From positions 1-64,000 of the forward strand of contig CAZAPG010000023.1 in assembly GCA_964486935.1 (NCBI GenBank): a DNA stretch of 64,000 nt, written 5' to 3'. A model generated the notes under the pieces. The model was not told the origin of the DNA, made no database searches, and saw only the letters and a program-made list of their open reading frames with translations. This document shows positions 17,438 through 25,860 of this stretch, in pieces. The position numbers were made by a program, and so were the translations under genes. How positions within the stretch are numbered: position 1 is the stretch's first letter; every line of letters begins with the position of its first letter. This stretch comes from CAZAPG01 sp964486935. Lineage in GTDB: Bacteria; Chloroflexota; Anaerolineae; 4572-78; J111.

Positions 17438-18229
17438 GTGGTTGAAACAGGATTACAACGGATACGTTTAGACGGAATTAAATTACCGCGAGCAGCCGAT
17501 GTACTGGTTGCCCAAATAAAACATGAGATTATTTCCGGCAGATACCCCGAAGGCACGCGTCTGCCCACCGAAACCGAGATGGCCGCTCAACTCAATGTGA
17601 GCCGGCCAACGGTTCGCGAGGCGTTGCGTCTGTTAGAGGCGGAGGGCTTAATCAGTACCCGACCCGGCCCCGGCGGTGGTCCGCGAGTCTGCCGGCCCGA
17701 TATTATAACCGTAACCCGTTCGCTGACGACTCTCTTTCAATATGATCGCGTAACGCTGGCCGAATTGCTGGAAGCCCGCCGGGCCATCGAGCCGGCCTGC
17801 GCTCGCGTGGCTGCTCTCCATGCGTCTCCCGAAGACATCGCCGCGTTGCGCCAGTCGATTGAGAACATGCGTGCGCGCTTGCAAGATGATGATACTTTTT
17901 GGACAGAAAACGCCAATTTTCACCTGGCGCTGGTGGCCGCCGGGCAGAACCGGGTGTTGCACACCCTGATGACGGCCCTCCGCGAGTTGATTTATCAATT
18001 CACTGCCGACTTGCACATTACTCCCGAAGAGCGCGAGGGCACGTTGGCCGAGCATACCGCCGTGATGGAGGCAATTGCCAAGCACGACCCCGACGCCGCC
18101 GCTCGCGCCACCCACGACCATCTGCTTAAATCCGAGGATCGGCTGCGGCTGGAAGACCCGGATATATTGGACTCATCAGGATTGCCGCAACACCTGGAAT
18201 TTGATATAGACCGAACGAATAATCATTAA
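17438..18229 (+). CDS. GntR-family (FadR/FCD subfamily) transcriptional regulator
   Basis: 263 residues. The N-terminal winged helix-turn-helix covers roughly residues 15-85, with the GntR core GTRLPTETEMAAQLNVSRPT followed by VREALRLLEAEGLI. The C-terminal FCD ligand-binding domain (about 105-235) includes the metal-ligating histidines in NFHLALVAAGQNR, EHTAVMEAIAKHDP and ATHDHL. FCD regulators bind carboxylic acids and usually control the catabolic operon in which they lie, so this is the best candidate regulator of the island. The GTG start is 31 bp after the HcrB-like stop. No clear operator could be assigned. Confidence 0.9.
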   Translation: MVETGLQRIRLDGIKLPRAADVLVAQIKHEIISGRYPEGTRLPTETEMAAQLNVSRPTVREALRLLEAEGLISTRPGPGGGPRVCRPDIITVTRSLTTLFQYDRVTLAELLEARRAIEPACARVAALHASPEDIAALRQSIENMRARLQDDDTFWTENANFHLALVAAGQNRVLHTLMTALRELIYQFTADLHITPEEREGTLAEHTAVMEAIAKHDPDAAARATHDHLLKSEDRLRLEDPDILDSSGLPQHLEFDIDRTNNH

Positions 18230-18265
18230 CCCCAATCCAAGTAACATGGAGGAGTACAACTCTCA

Positions 18266-18559
18266 ATGGCGATGTTAAATGAATTCCTCAAAATTGTTGA
18301 AACCGATGATGGCGGCAAAGTCATTCGCTGCGCTCGCTGCGGCCACAACCTTTGCGCAGCCACCGAAAATCATCGACTGCATACCTTAATGTACCAAGGC
18401 CCGGTGCAAGACGCAGGCCCCCATGTTAATCCGCACCACTTGCACGGCGACAAGTTTGTGTTTCGCCAGTTTTATTGCCCCAACTGTGTGGCCTTGCTTA
18501 GCACCGAGGTTGCGCTTGCGGGCGAGCCTATCTTATGGGATATTGAATTAAAGGTGTGA
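18266..18559 (+). CDS. acetone-carboxylase-gamma-like zinc-ribbon protein
   Basis: 97 residues. Two Cys pairs, CARCGHNLC near residue 25 and CPNC near 71, flank a central His-rich part, and the end reads LAGEPILWDIELKV. This resembles the core of the acetone carboxylase gamma subunit family (PF08882), which has a zinc ribbon ending in a 'CPxC ... LWDIEL' tail. The full AcxC subunit is longer (about 170 residues), so this is a minimal version. Acetone and acetophenone carboxylases combine HyuA-like, HyuB-like and small gamma subunits. With two HyuA/HyuB pairs around it, this protein supports a carboxylase-type complex, or at least a structural zinc subunit for the second HyuB/HyuA pair. A good ribosome site GGAGG precedes the ATG. 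Confidence 0.7.
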   Translation: MAMLNEFLKIVETDDGGKVIRCARCGHNLCAATENHRLHTLMYQGPVQDAGPHVNPHHLHGDKFVFRQFYCPNCVALLSTEVALAGEPILWDIELKV

Positions 18560-18561
18560 TA

Positions 18562-19239
18562 ATGCAGCCGACAACCGTTTCTGAACATATCAGGCAAAGA
18601 ATTCTCCAGCGCCGTGGGCGGATGCGCGTTTTTACCGATTTAGACCCGTCTACAATGGCTTTGGTTGTGGTAGACATGCAAAATGTGTTTTGCCAGCCCG
18701 GCGGGGCCTTGGAAATTGCCCCGTCCCGCGACACCGCCGATAACATCAACCGGCTGGCCGCGGCATGTCGCGCCGCCGATATTCCGGTGATTTGGATTCG
18801 TTCCTACCATCCGGCCGGCGGGGCCGACTGGCGTATGTTTTTTGATTACTTTATTACGCCTGAGCGGGGTAAAATGGCCGCCAGCCAATTGGAAGAGTCG
18901 AATCCCGGTTCGGCTATTTATTCTGAAATGCGGGTTGAACCTACAGATTACATTGTTAGCAAAATTCGCTACTCGTGCTTTATTCCGGGTTCGTCTACCC
19001 TGGAGCGCCTGCTGCGCAGTTTAAAGCGCGACACCATTATTTTGTGCGGCACCCGGAGCAACATCTGCTGCGAGTCAACCGCCCGCGATGGGATGATGCT
19101 CGATTTCAAGGTGCTCTTTGTGAGCGATGGCACGTCGGCCATAACCCCCGAAGAACACCAGGCCACGCTCGATACGCTGGCCCAATCTTTTGCCGACGTG
19201 GTAACTACCGCTGAGGTTTTGGAAGAGATACAACGATGA
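18562..19239 (+). CDS. isochorismatase-like cysteine hydrolase (N-carbamoylsarcosine amidase-type)
   Basis: 225 residues from ATG 18562 (an upstream GTG at 18556 overlaps the previous gene). The catalytic triad of the family is visible: Asp in ALVVVDMQNVF near residue 36, Lys in YIVSKIRYSCF near 132 and the nucleophilic Cys in TRSNICCESTARDG near 170, preceded by the usual cis-peptide region. The family includes nicotinamidase, isochorismatase, ureidoacrylate hydrolase and N-carbamoylsarcosine amidohydrolase. Next to hydantoinase-type genes and grd genes, hydrolysis of an N-carbamoyl amino acid to free amine, CO2 and ammonia is the most natural guess. The specificity is not readable from sequence. 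Its stop overlaps the next ATG. Confidence 0.85.
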   Translation: MQPTTVSEHIRQRILQRRGRMRVFTDLDPSTMALVVVDMQNVFCQPGGALEIAPSRDTADNINRLAAACRAADIPVIWIRSYHPAGGADWRMFFDYFITPERGKMAASQLEESNPGSAIYSEMRVEPTDYIVSKIRYSCFIPGSSTLERLLRSLKRDTIILCGTRSNICCESTARDGMMLDFKVLFVSDGTSAITPEEHQATLDTLAQSFADVVTTAEVLEEIQR

Positions 19240-21113
19240 CCCAACCAACCATTGATCCCATCACGCTCGAGATTTTTCGCTCGCGCCTGGCCGCCATCAA
19301 CGATGAGGCCGCCATGACCCTGCGCCTGGTTTCCGGCTCGCCGGTGGCTAACGAGGCTCACGACATGAACACCGCCCTGATGACGCCGGCAGGCGACGCC
19401 TTTTCAATTGGCGTCTACATTTCCATTCACGCTATGTCGCTGGCCGCAACTGTCAAATCTATTGTCAAAGATTACGCCGACAACCCCGGCATTGCCCCCG
19501 GCGATATCTGGATGTCTAACGACCCCTACGTGGGCGCCTGCCATCAGATGGATGTGGTCATTGTGGCCCCTATCTTTTACCATGGCGAGCTGGTGGCCTG
19601 GACCGGCGGAACCTGTCATCAGATTGATTTGGGCGGCCCGGTAGAAGGGCAGGTGCAGGTGGGCGCAACATCCATCTACGGCGAGCAGCCTCTGGTTCCG
19701 CCGATAAAGTTTGTTGAAAAAGGCCGGGTGCGAAAGGACCTGGAGTGGCTCTATCTGCGCCATTCCCGGCTGCAAAACCTGGCCGCGTTAGATTTAAAGG
19801 CGATGATTGCCGCTTGCAACGTGGCTACCGAACGGCTGCAAGCTCTGATTGACCGCTATGGCCTGGATACCTACAAAGCCGCCGTTGCCGCCGTTATCGA
19901 CACCACCGAGCAGCAATTTAGGGCGCGGCTGCGCGACTTGCCCGACGGAACCTTTCGCCACCGGGGTTATATCGACGCCGACGGCGAAGTTTACCCGGTA
20001 GTGGCGGCCATGACCAAAGAAGATGACCGTTTAATTTTTGATTTTACCGAGTCCGCGCCCCAGGCGCCGGCCCTCATCAACTGCTGCCGGCCCGCCCTGG
20101 AGGGCGCAACGATTTCGGCCATTTTGCCCTATCTGTGCTACGACATCCCCTGGTGTCCGGCCGGGTTAGAGCGCGCCGTCGAGATTGTCTCCAAACCGGG
20201 AACCGTGGTTCACGCGGAGTGGCCGGCCGGGGTATCCAAGGCTACCACCACCGGAAGCTATATGGCCACCATTAGCTCCAGCGTCTGTTTGGCCAAGCTG
20301 CTGGCTGCGTCGGAAAAATATCTGGACCACATGATGGCCACCTGGATGGGCGGGCTATTTGTGGAAGAGTTGTTTGGCGCCGACCAGCGCGGCAACTACT
20401 TTGGCGGCACCGTGCTTGATGCTATGGCCGGCGGCTCCGGAGCGCGGGCTTACAAAGACGGCATCGACACCGGCGGCTTTCTCGACTCGCCTTCTTCGAT
20501 TATTGCCAATATCGAAGATTACGAATTTAACTACCCGGTACTCTACATGTATCGCCGCCAGCAGGCCGATACCGGCGGGCCGGGCAAATATCGGGGCGGA
20601 GCGACCATCAGCATGATGTATATACCGCACAACATTGAGATGATTCCCACCAAGATTATGCACGCCATTGGCGTGGAGCAGCCAGGTTCGGCCGGTATTG
20701 CCGGCGGCCTGCCCTCATGCACCAACCAGTTTGTGCTCAAGCGGCAGACCAACATCGAGGCGCTATTGGCGCAAGGCGATATCCCGCAAAATCTGGCTGA
20801 AGTAGAGGGTCAACTTGAGGTTGCTACCGGCATTACTCCCACGTCGCAGCGCCGGGGTGATGTTTATCATTGTATTGGCATGGGCGGCGGCGGTTACGGC
20901 GACCCTATCGACCGCGACCCGGCGCTGGTGCTGCGCGACGTCATCAACGGCCTGGTTACGCCGGAGTGGGCGGTAAAAACCTACGGCGTCGTTGTCAGTG
21001 GCCACCCGCTGCAAGTGGACGAAGCCGCCACAACCCAACAACGCCAGGCCATCCGCGCCGAACGGCGGAAGTTGGCCAGGCCGTATAGCGCCTTTTTACA
21101 GAATAAAAGGTAA
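19236..21113 (+). CDS. hyuB: HyuB-family hydantoinase/carboxylase subunit (second copy)
   Basis: 625 residues. The N-terminus IDPITLEIFRSRLAAINDEA followed by AMTLRLVSGSPVANEAHDMNT is typical of the B subunit. Further blocks are GDIWMSNDPYVGACHQMDVVIV near residue 90, GTCHQIDLGGPVEG near 125, DFTESAPQAPALINC near 270 and GMGGGGYGDPIDRDP near 550. It is longer than and clearly diverged from the copy at 9665-11383, so the two pairs probably have different substrates or form one hetero-oligomer. The start overlaps the cysteine hydrolase stop. Unusually, its HyuA partner does not follow directly: a sulfatase gene lies between. Confidence 0.87.
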   Translation: MTQPTIDPITLEIFRSRLAAINDEAAMTLRLVSGSPVANEAHDMNTALMTPAGDAFSIGVYISIHAMSLAATVKSIVKDYADNPGIAPGDIWMSNDPYVGACHQMDVVIVAPIFYHGELVAWTGGTCHQIDLGGPVEGQVQVGATSIYGEQPLVPPIKFVEKGRVRKDLEWLYLRHSRLQNLAALDLKAMIAACNVATERLQALIDRYGLDTYKAAVAAVIDTTEQQFRARLRDLPDGTFRHRGYIDADGEVYPVVAAMTKEDDRLIFDFTESAPQAPALINCCRPALEGATISAILPYLCYDIPWCPAGLERAVEIVSKPGTVVHAEWPAGVSKATTTGSYMATISSSVCLAKLLAASEKYLDHMMATWMGGLFVEELFGADQRGNYFGGTVLDAMAGGSGARAYKDGIDTGGFLDSPSSIIANIEDYEFNYPVLYMYRRQQADTGGPGKYRGGATISMMYIPHNIEMIPTKIMHAIGVEQPGSAGIAGGLPSCTNQFVLKRQTNIEALLAQGDIPQNLAEVEGQLEVATGITPTSQRRGDVYHCIGMGGGGYGDPIDRDPALVLRDVINGLVTPEWAVKTYGVVVSGHPLQVDEAATTQQRQAIRAERRKLARPYSAFLQNKR

Positions 21114-21219
21114 ATCCGGGTTTGTGGAAATTGCGCGGTTCCTGGGATGCTGACCGGACTAAAACAGGGCATTTGCGCTTAAAGCAAAAGCCCATCCGTG
21201 GAAGGGAGAAGTTATAGAC

Positions 21220-22590
21220 GTGAACCGTATCAAGCGTCCGAACGTTGTGGTTTTTTTTACCGACCAACAGCGTTGGGATACATGTGGCCTGCATGGAAAC
21301 CCGCTTGAGCTGATGCCCAACTTTGAGCATATGGCCCAACAGGGGACACACATCTTTAATTCATTCACCTGTCAACCGGTCTGCGGCCCATCGCGCGCCT
21401 GCCTGCAAACCGGTCTTTATGCCACAACAACCGGTTGCTATCGCAACAACATACCGTTGCCGGCCGATGTGATGACACTGGGCCATCATTTTCGTCAGGC
21501 CAACTATCAAACCGGCTACATTGGCAAATGGCACCTGGCGCAAGGAATCGAACCGGTTCACCAATCAAGGCGAGGCGGCTACGACTACTGGTTAGCAGCC
21601 AACGTGCTGGAGGCGGTATCATATCCGTATGATACGGTCCTCTTTAATAACGACAACCAGCCTGTAAAATTGCCGGGATATCGGGTTGATGCAATCACGG
21701 ATGCAGCTATCCGGTACATTGATACAAATAAAGACCAGCCCTTCTTCTTATTTGTCTCCTATCTGGAACCCCATCAACAGAACCACGTTGATGACTACCC
21801 TCCGCCAGATGGGTATCGCGAGCGTTACACCGGCAGGTGGATACCCCCCGACCTGGCTGCGTTAGGCGGCTCGAGCCATCAGCATCTTGGGGGTTACTAC
21901 GGTATGGTAAAGAGGCTTGACGAAGCCTTGGGGCGCTTGCTGGATGCGCTCAAAAGTCTGCATCTGGATGATAACACAATTGTGTTGTTCACCTCTGATC
22001 ATGGCTGTCACTTTAAAACGCGCAACGATGAGTACAAACGCTCCGGCCACGAGAGTTCGATTCGGGTGCCGACTGCGTTCAGGGGGCCGGGATTTGATGG
22101 GGGTTTCCAAATTAGAGAGCTTGTGAGTATTGTTGACCTGATGCCAACGCTTCTGGACGCAGCAGGGTTGGACGTGCCTGACGGCCTGCATGGGCGTTCT
22201 ATCTTGCCTTTGCTCAATGGAAAGCGCCAGGATTGGCCTAAAGAGGTATTTATTCAGATTAGCGAGTCACAGGTTGGACGCGCCATCCGTACCCGGCGCT
22301 GGAAATACGGGGTGGTTGCCCCTGAAAAAGATGGCAATGAGTCGGGGGCCGATACCTATGAGGAGACATATCTCTACGATTTACAGGCCGACCCGTATGA
22401 ATTGGCGAACCTGATAGGGCATCGCTCCCACCAGGAAATTGCCGCCATACTACGAGAGCGCCTAATAGCCCGAATGGCGGCTGCGGGGGAAGCAGCGCCT
22501 CATATCGAGCCTGCCGCCATTCGTGAAAGCGGCTGGCGCCGGGTTACTCCGGCAGACATCGAAGCTTTGATGGAGGAAAGGTTACATTGA
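21220..22590 (+). CDS. sulfatase-family hydrolase (formylglycine-dependent type I)
   Basis: 456 residues with the alkaline-phosphatase-like fold. The N-terminal metal site is NVVVFFTDQQRWD (near residue 8). The modification motif C-G-P-S-R-A-C-L-Q-T-G (near residue 55) has its Cys to be converted to formylglycine by an anaerobic or aerobic maturase. A second metal site TIVLFTSDHGCHF lies near residue 252, and a C-terminal YEETYLYDLQADPYELANL near 390. It lacks an evident signal peptide, so a cytoplasmic location is likely. Choline-sulfatase- and arylsulfatase-like members look alike at this level. It sits between hyuB and hyuA of the second pair, implying that a sulfate or phosphonate ester may be part of the pathway. 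The GTG start has GGGAGAAG upstream. Confidence 0.85.
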   Translation: MNRIKRPNVVVFFTDQQRWDTCGLHGNPLELMPNFEHMAQQGTHIFNSFTCQPVCGPSRACLQTGLYATTTGCYRNNIPLPADVMTLGHHFRQANYQTGYIGKWHLAQGIEPVHQSRRGGYDYWLAANVLEAVSYPYDTVLFNNDNQPVKLPGYRVDAITDAAIRYIDTNKDQPFFLFVSYLEPHQQNHVDDYPPPDGYRERYTGRWIPPDLAALGGSSHQHLGGYYGMVKRLDEALGRLLDALKSLHLDDNTIVLFTSDHGCHFKTRNDEYKRSGHESSIRVPTAFRGPGFDGGFQIRELVSIVDLMPTLLDAAGLDVPDGLHGRSILPLLNGKRQDWPKEVFIQISESQVGRAIRTRRWKYGVVAPEKDGNESGADTYEETYLYDLQADPYELANLIGHRSHQEIAAILRERLIARMAAAGEAAPHIEPAAIRESGWRRVTPADIEALMEERLH

Positions 22591-22633
22591 CAAATTATAA
22601 CATTGGCGCGAATTTAAGGTGATCGACCCAACC

Positions 22634-24721
22634 ATGAACTACGTAATTGCCGTTGACAGCGGCGGAACCTTTACCGATACCATTGTAGTAGACTCCGAAG
22701 GACGGGTGACAGCCGCAAAAGCCGCCTCTACGCCCGATGATTTTGCGCGTGGCGTGCTTAATTCGGTGACGCGGGCAGCCGAGGCGCTGGGCCTTTCGCT
22801 TGAAGAGTTACTGGCGCAGGCCGTGCTCTTTGCCCACGGCACCACTGTGGCTACCAACGCCCTGCTTACCCGCTCCGGCTCCAAAACCGGCCTGATTACA
22901 ACCGCCGGCCACGAAGATGCCATTATCATTGGCCGCACCATTCAAAAAGTGGCCGGCCGCAGCGAAGCCGAAATCACGCATCTGGCCCGGTTGGATAAAG
23001 CCGACCCCATTATCCCCCGGCCCTTGATAAAGGGCGTTCGTGAGCGCGTGGATTATATTGGAAAAGTTATCATCCCGCTTAACGAAGAAGATGTGCGCCG
23101 GGCTGTCAGCGAGTTGGTTGCCGCCGGCTGCCAGGCGATGGCTGTTTCGCTATTATGGTCGTTTATGCACCCGGCCCACGAGCGGCGTGTCCGGGAAATT
23201 ATCCACGAGATGCACCCGGAGATGCTGGTGAGCCTGTCGCACGAGCTGGCGCCGGTTATCAAAGAGTACGAGCGCACTGCCACAACGGCCATAAACAGCT
23301 ACATTGGCCGGGCAACCGGCCGCTATCTGGCAGCCCTGGGCGAGCGGTTAAAGGCAGCCGGATACCGGCACGCGCCGGTTATTATGCAATCCTCCGGTGG
23401 GGTTGCGCCGGTGGAAGAAGCGCAGGCCCGGGCCGCTGCGTTGTTAAACTCGGGGCCGGCGGGCGGCGTGATAGGCGCGGTTACGCTGGGTCAAATTCTT
23501 GGGCACCGGAATCTTATCACCACCGATGTTGGCGGGACGAGTTTCGATGTCGGTCTGGTTGTGGATGGCGAACCGCAATTTTCATTGACCCCCGTTTTTG
23601 CCCAGTATCATACCGTGCTGCCCAGCATCGATATTGCTTCCATCGGGGCCGGCGGCGGCAGCATTGCCTGGCTGGAACCGGTGACCGGCTTGCTTAAGGT
23701 AGGGCCGCACAGCGCCGGAGCCGACCCCGGCCCGGTCTGTTACGGAGCCGGCGGAACCGAACCAACAGTGACCGACGCCAACGTTGTGCTCAATCGCTTG
23801 AACCCCGATTATTTCCTGGGTGGCGTCCGCCAGCTTTACCCCGAACTGGCCCGCCAGGCTATTGAAGAAAAAATTGCCAGGCCGCTGGGCCTTACCGTTG
23901 AGGAAGCTGCCCTGGGTATTGTTGATATTTTGGATGCCCAAATGGCCGACCTGGTGCGTAAAGTCACCATTCGGCGCGGCTACGACCCGGCCGATTTTGT
24001 TTTGCTGGCTTTTGGCGGAGCCGGCCCGCTGCATGTGGGGGCTTACGCCGGCGATGTCGGAGTCAGGCAGATTATCATCCCGGCTCACGCCTCCGAGTTT
24101 TCGGCCTGGGGTATTGCCGTTTCGGATCTGGTTTACCTGCGGCAAACGTCCGACCCGATGATTGAGCCTTTTGATGTCGCTCGATTAACAAAGATTTACG
24201 ACGAGCTTGAGCGCGAAGTGCGAGACGGCCTGCGCCTGGGCGGCGTGGAGAATGGGGCTGTGACGATGCTGCGCTATATTGATATGCGCTATCGCGGGCA
24301 GATTCACGAGGTGCGCGTGCCGGTTCCCGTCAAGACACTCAATAACGACGACTTGAAGCAAATTCACGCCACTTTTGAAGAAATCTATAATCGCAAATAT
24401 GGCGAGGGTGCGGCCTACCGGCAAGCCGGCATCGAGGCCAGAACCTACCAGGTACGCGGTCTGGGGCATATCTCTCAACCGGCCTGGGTGCGCCAGATAC
24501 CTGGCGACTCCAACCCGGCAGCGGCACTCAAACAAAATCGCAGCGTCTATTTTAGGGGCGGTTATCAAGATACGCCGGTTTATAGCCGCGAAAAACTGCG
24601 AGCCGGGCATAAAATTACCGGCCCGGCCATTGTTGAGGCCGTGGATACAACAATGTTAATCCAGCCGGGCCAAACCCTGCGGCTCGATGAATACGGCCAC
24701 AGCATTATGGGGGTGGCATGA
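22634..24721 (+). CDS. hyuA: HyuA-family hydantoinase/carboxylase subunit (second copy)
   Basis: 695 residues from ATG 22634. It begins with the ATPase motif VIAVDSGGTFTDTIVVDSEG, with FAHGTTVATNALLTRSGSK near residue 80, TTDVGGTSFDVGLVVDGEP near 300, ASIGAGGGSIAWLEP near 340 and RRGYDPADFVLLAFGGAGPLH near 455. All three HyuA domains are present. It probably pairs with the HyuB protein encoded at 19236-21113, from which it is separated by the sulfatase gene. The stop overlaps the CoA-transferase ATG. A GTG five codons upstream (22619) is a possible alternative start. Confidence 0.88.
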   Translation: MNYVIAVDSGGTFTDTIVVDSEGRVTAAKAASTPDDFARGVLNSVTRAAEALGLSLEELLAQAVLFAHGTTVATNALLTRSGSKTGLITTAGHEDAIIIGRTIQKVAGRSEAEITHLARLDKADPIIPRPLIKGVRERVDYIGKVIIPLNEEDVRRAVSELVAAGCQAMAVSLLWSFMHPAHERRVREIIHEMHPEMLVSLSHELAPVIKEYERTATTAINSYIGRATGRYLAALGERLKAAGYRHAPVIMQSSGGVAPVEEAQARAAALLNSGPAGGVIGAVTLGQILGHRNLITTDVGGTSFDVGLVVDGEPQFSLTPVFAQYHTVLPSIDIASIGAGGGSIAWLEPVTGLLKVGPHSAGADPGPVCYGAGGTEPTVTDANVVLNRLNPDYFLGGVRQLYPELARQAIEEKIARPLGLTVEEAALGIVDILDAQMADLVRKVTIRRGYDPADFVLLAFGGAGPLHVGAYAGDVGVRQIIIPAHASEFSAWGIAVSDLVYLRQTSDPMIEPFDVARLTKIYDELEREVRDGLRLGGVENGAVTMLRYIDMRYRGQIHEVRVPVPVKTLNNDDLKQIHATFEEIYNRKYGEGAAYRQAGIEARTYQVRGLGHISQPAWVRQIPGDSNPAAALKQNRSVYFRGGYQDTPVYSREKLRAGHKITGPAIVEAVDTTMLIQPGQTLRLDEYGHSIMGVA

Positions 24722-25860
24722 CCGGACCCCTAAACGGTTTGCGAGTCCTCGACTTTACCTGGTTTCTGTCTGGCCCCTTTGCCACCATGATTTTGAGCGA
24801 CCTTGGGGCCGATGTCGTTAAAGTAGAAGCGCCGGGTCGAGGCGACCCCAGCCGCAAAGCCGGGCCATTCATCGGCGAGTTGAGCGCCTATTTTCTCAGC
24901 ATCAATCGCGGCAAGCGCAGCCTGGTACTCGATTTGAAGTCTGAACAGGGGCAGCAGACCGCCGCCCGGCTGGCCGGGCAGGCCGATGTGCTGGTTGAGA
25001 ATTTTGTGCCGGGCACCATGTCTCGGTGGGGGTTGGATTACGATACCCTGGCGGCCCATAACCCCCGGCTTATTTATGCCTCTTGCTCCGGCTTTGGGCA
25101 GACCGGCCCTCGCGCCCGGCAGCCAGCCTTTGACGCTATCATCCAGGCGCTGGCCGGGACAATGAGTATCACCGGCCATCCGGGGGGTGAGCCGGTGCGC
25201 GTTGGCTACTCTATTGGCGATTTGGGGGCGGGGCTATTTCTGGCGGTGGGAATACTGGCCGCTTTGGAAGCGCGTCGCCGGAGCGGGCAAGGCCAGTATC
25301 TTGAGTTGGGTATGCTCGACGCGCAAATTGCCCTGCTTGAGAATGCATTCAGCCGCTATTTTGCCACCGGCGATGTGCCGGGGCCGCTCGGTTCGCGCCA
25401 TCCCCTGATTGTGCCCTTTCAGGCCTTCCCCACCGCCAATGGCCACGTGGTTGTGGCCGCCGGAACAGAGGAGCAGTGGGTTCGGCTATGCCGGGTGATT
25501 GAGCGTGAGGAGCTGGCCGCCGACCACCGCTTCACGTCCAATATCAACCGGCGCGAAAATCTTGCGGCGCTAATCCAGGAGTTGTCGGCAACCTTCAAAC
25601 GCAAACCAACAGCGGCCTGGGTTGAACTACTGCTGGCCGCCGAAATTCCCTGCGCCCCCATTCAGAATGTGGCTGAAGTTGCTGCCGACCCGCAGGTAGT
25701 CGCCAGAAATATGATTGTGGAAGTTGATGACCCCGCAGCCGGACGTCAGCGGGTGGTCAATTCTCCGCTGCGTTTTTCGGGTATGCCGGTCGCCGTCAGT
25801 CGCTCTGCTCCGGCCCTGGGCGAACATTCGGCGCAAATATTAGAGGAGTGGCTTGGTTAA
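24718..25860 (+). CDS. CaiB/BaiF (class III) CoA-transferase
   Basis: 380 residues, normal for the family. N-terminal block LNGLRVLDFTWFLSGPFATMILSDLGADVVKVE, with GDPSRKAGP and FLSINRGKRSLVLDLKSEQG following. The catalytic Asp is D139 in the motif RARQPAFDAIIQALAG, and VGYSIGDLGAGLFLAVGILAAL lies near 162. Class III transferases move CoA between carboxylic acids through a mixed-anhydride and thioester mechanism. Directly upstream of grdC, it could activate the substrate acid or convert the acyl product to a CoA ester for the acyl-CoA dehydrogenase encoded further on. ATG overlaps the hyuA stop (ATGA), and its TAA overlaps the grdC ATG. Confidence 0.9.
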   Translation: MTGPLNGLRVLDFTWFLSGPFATMILSDLGADVVKVEAPGRGDPSRKAGPFIGELSAYFLSINRGKRSLVLDLKSEQGQQTAARLAGQADVLVENFVPGTMSRWGLDYDTLAAHNPRLIYASCSGFGQTGPRARQPAFDAIIQALAGTMSITGHPGGEPVRVGYSIGDLGAGLFLAVGILAALEARRRSGQGQYLELGMLDAQIALLENAFSRYFATGDVPGPLGSRHPLIVPFQAFPTANGHVVVAAGTEEQWVRLCRVIEREELAADHRFTSNINRRENLAALIQELSATFKRKPTAAWVELLLAAEIPCAPIQNVAEVAADPQVVARNMIVEVDDPAAGRQRVVNSPLRFSGMPVAVSRSAPALGEHSAQILEEWLG

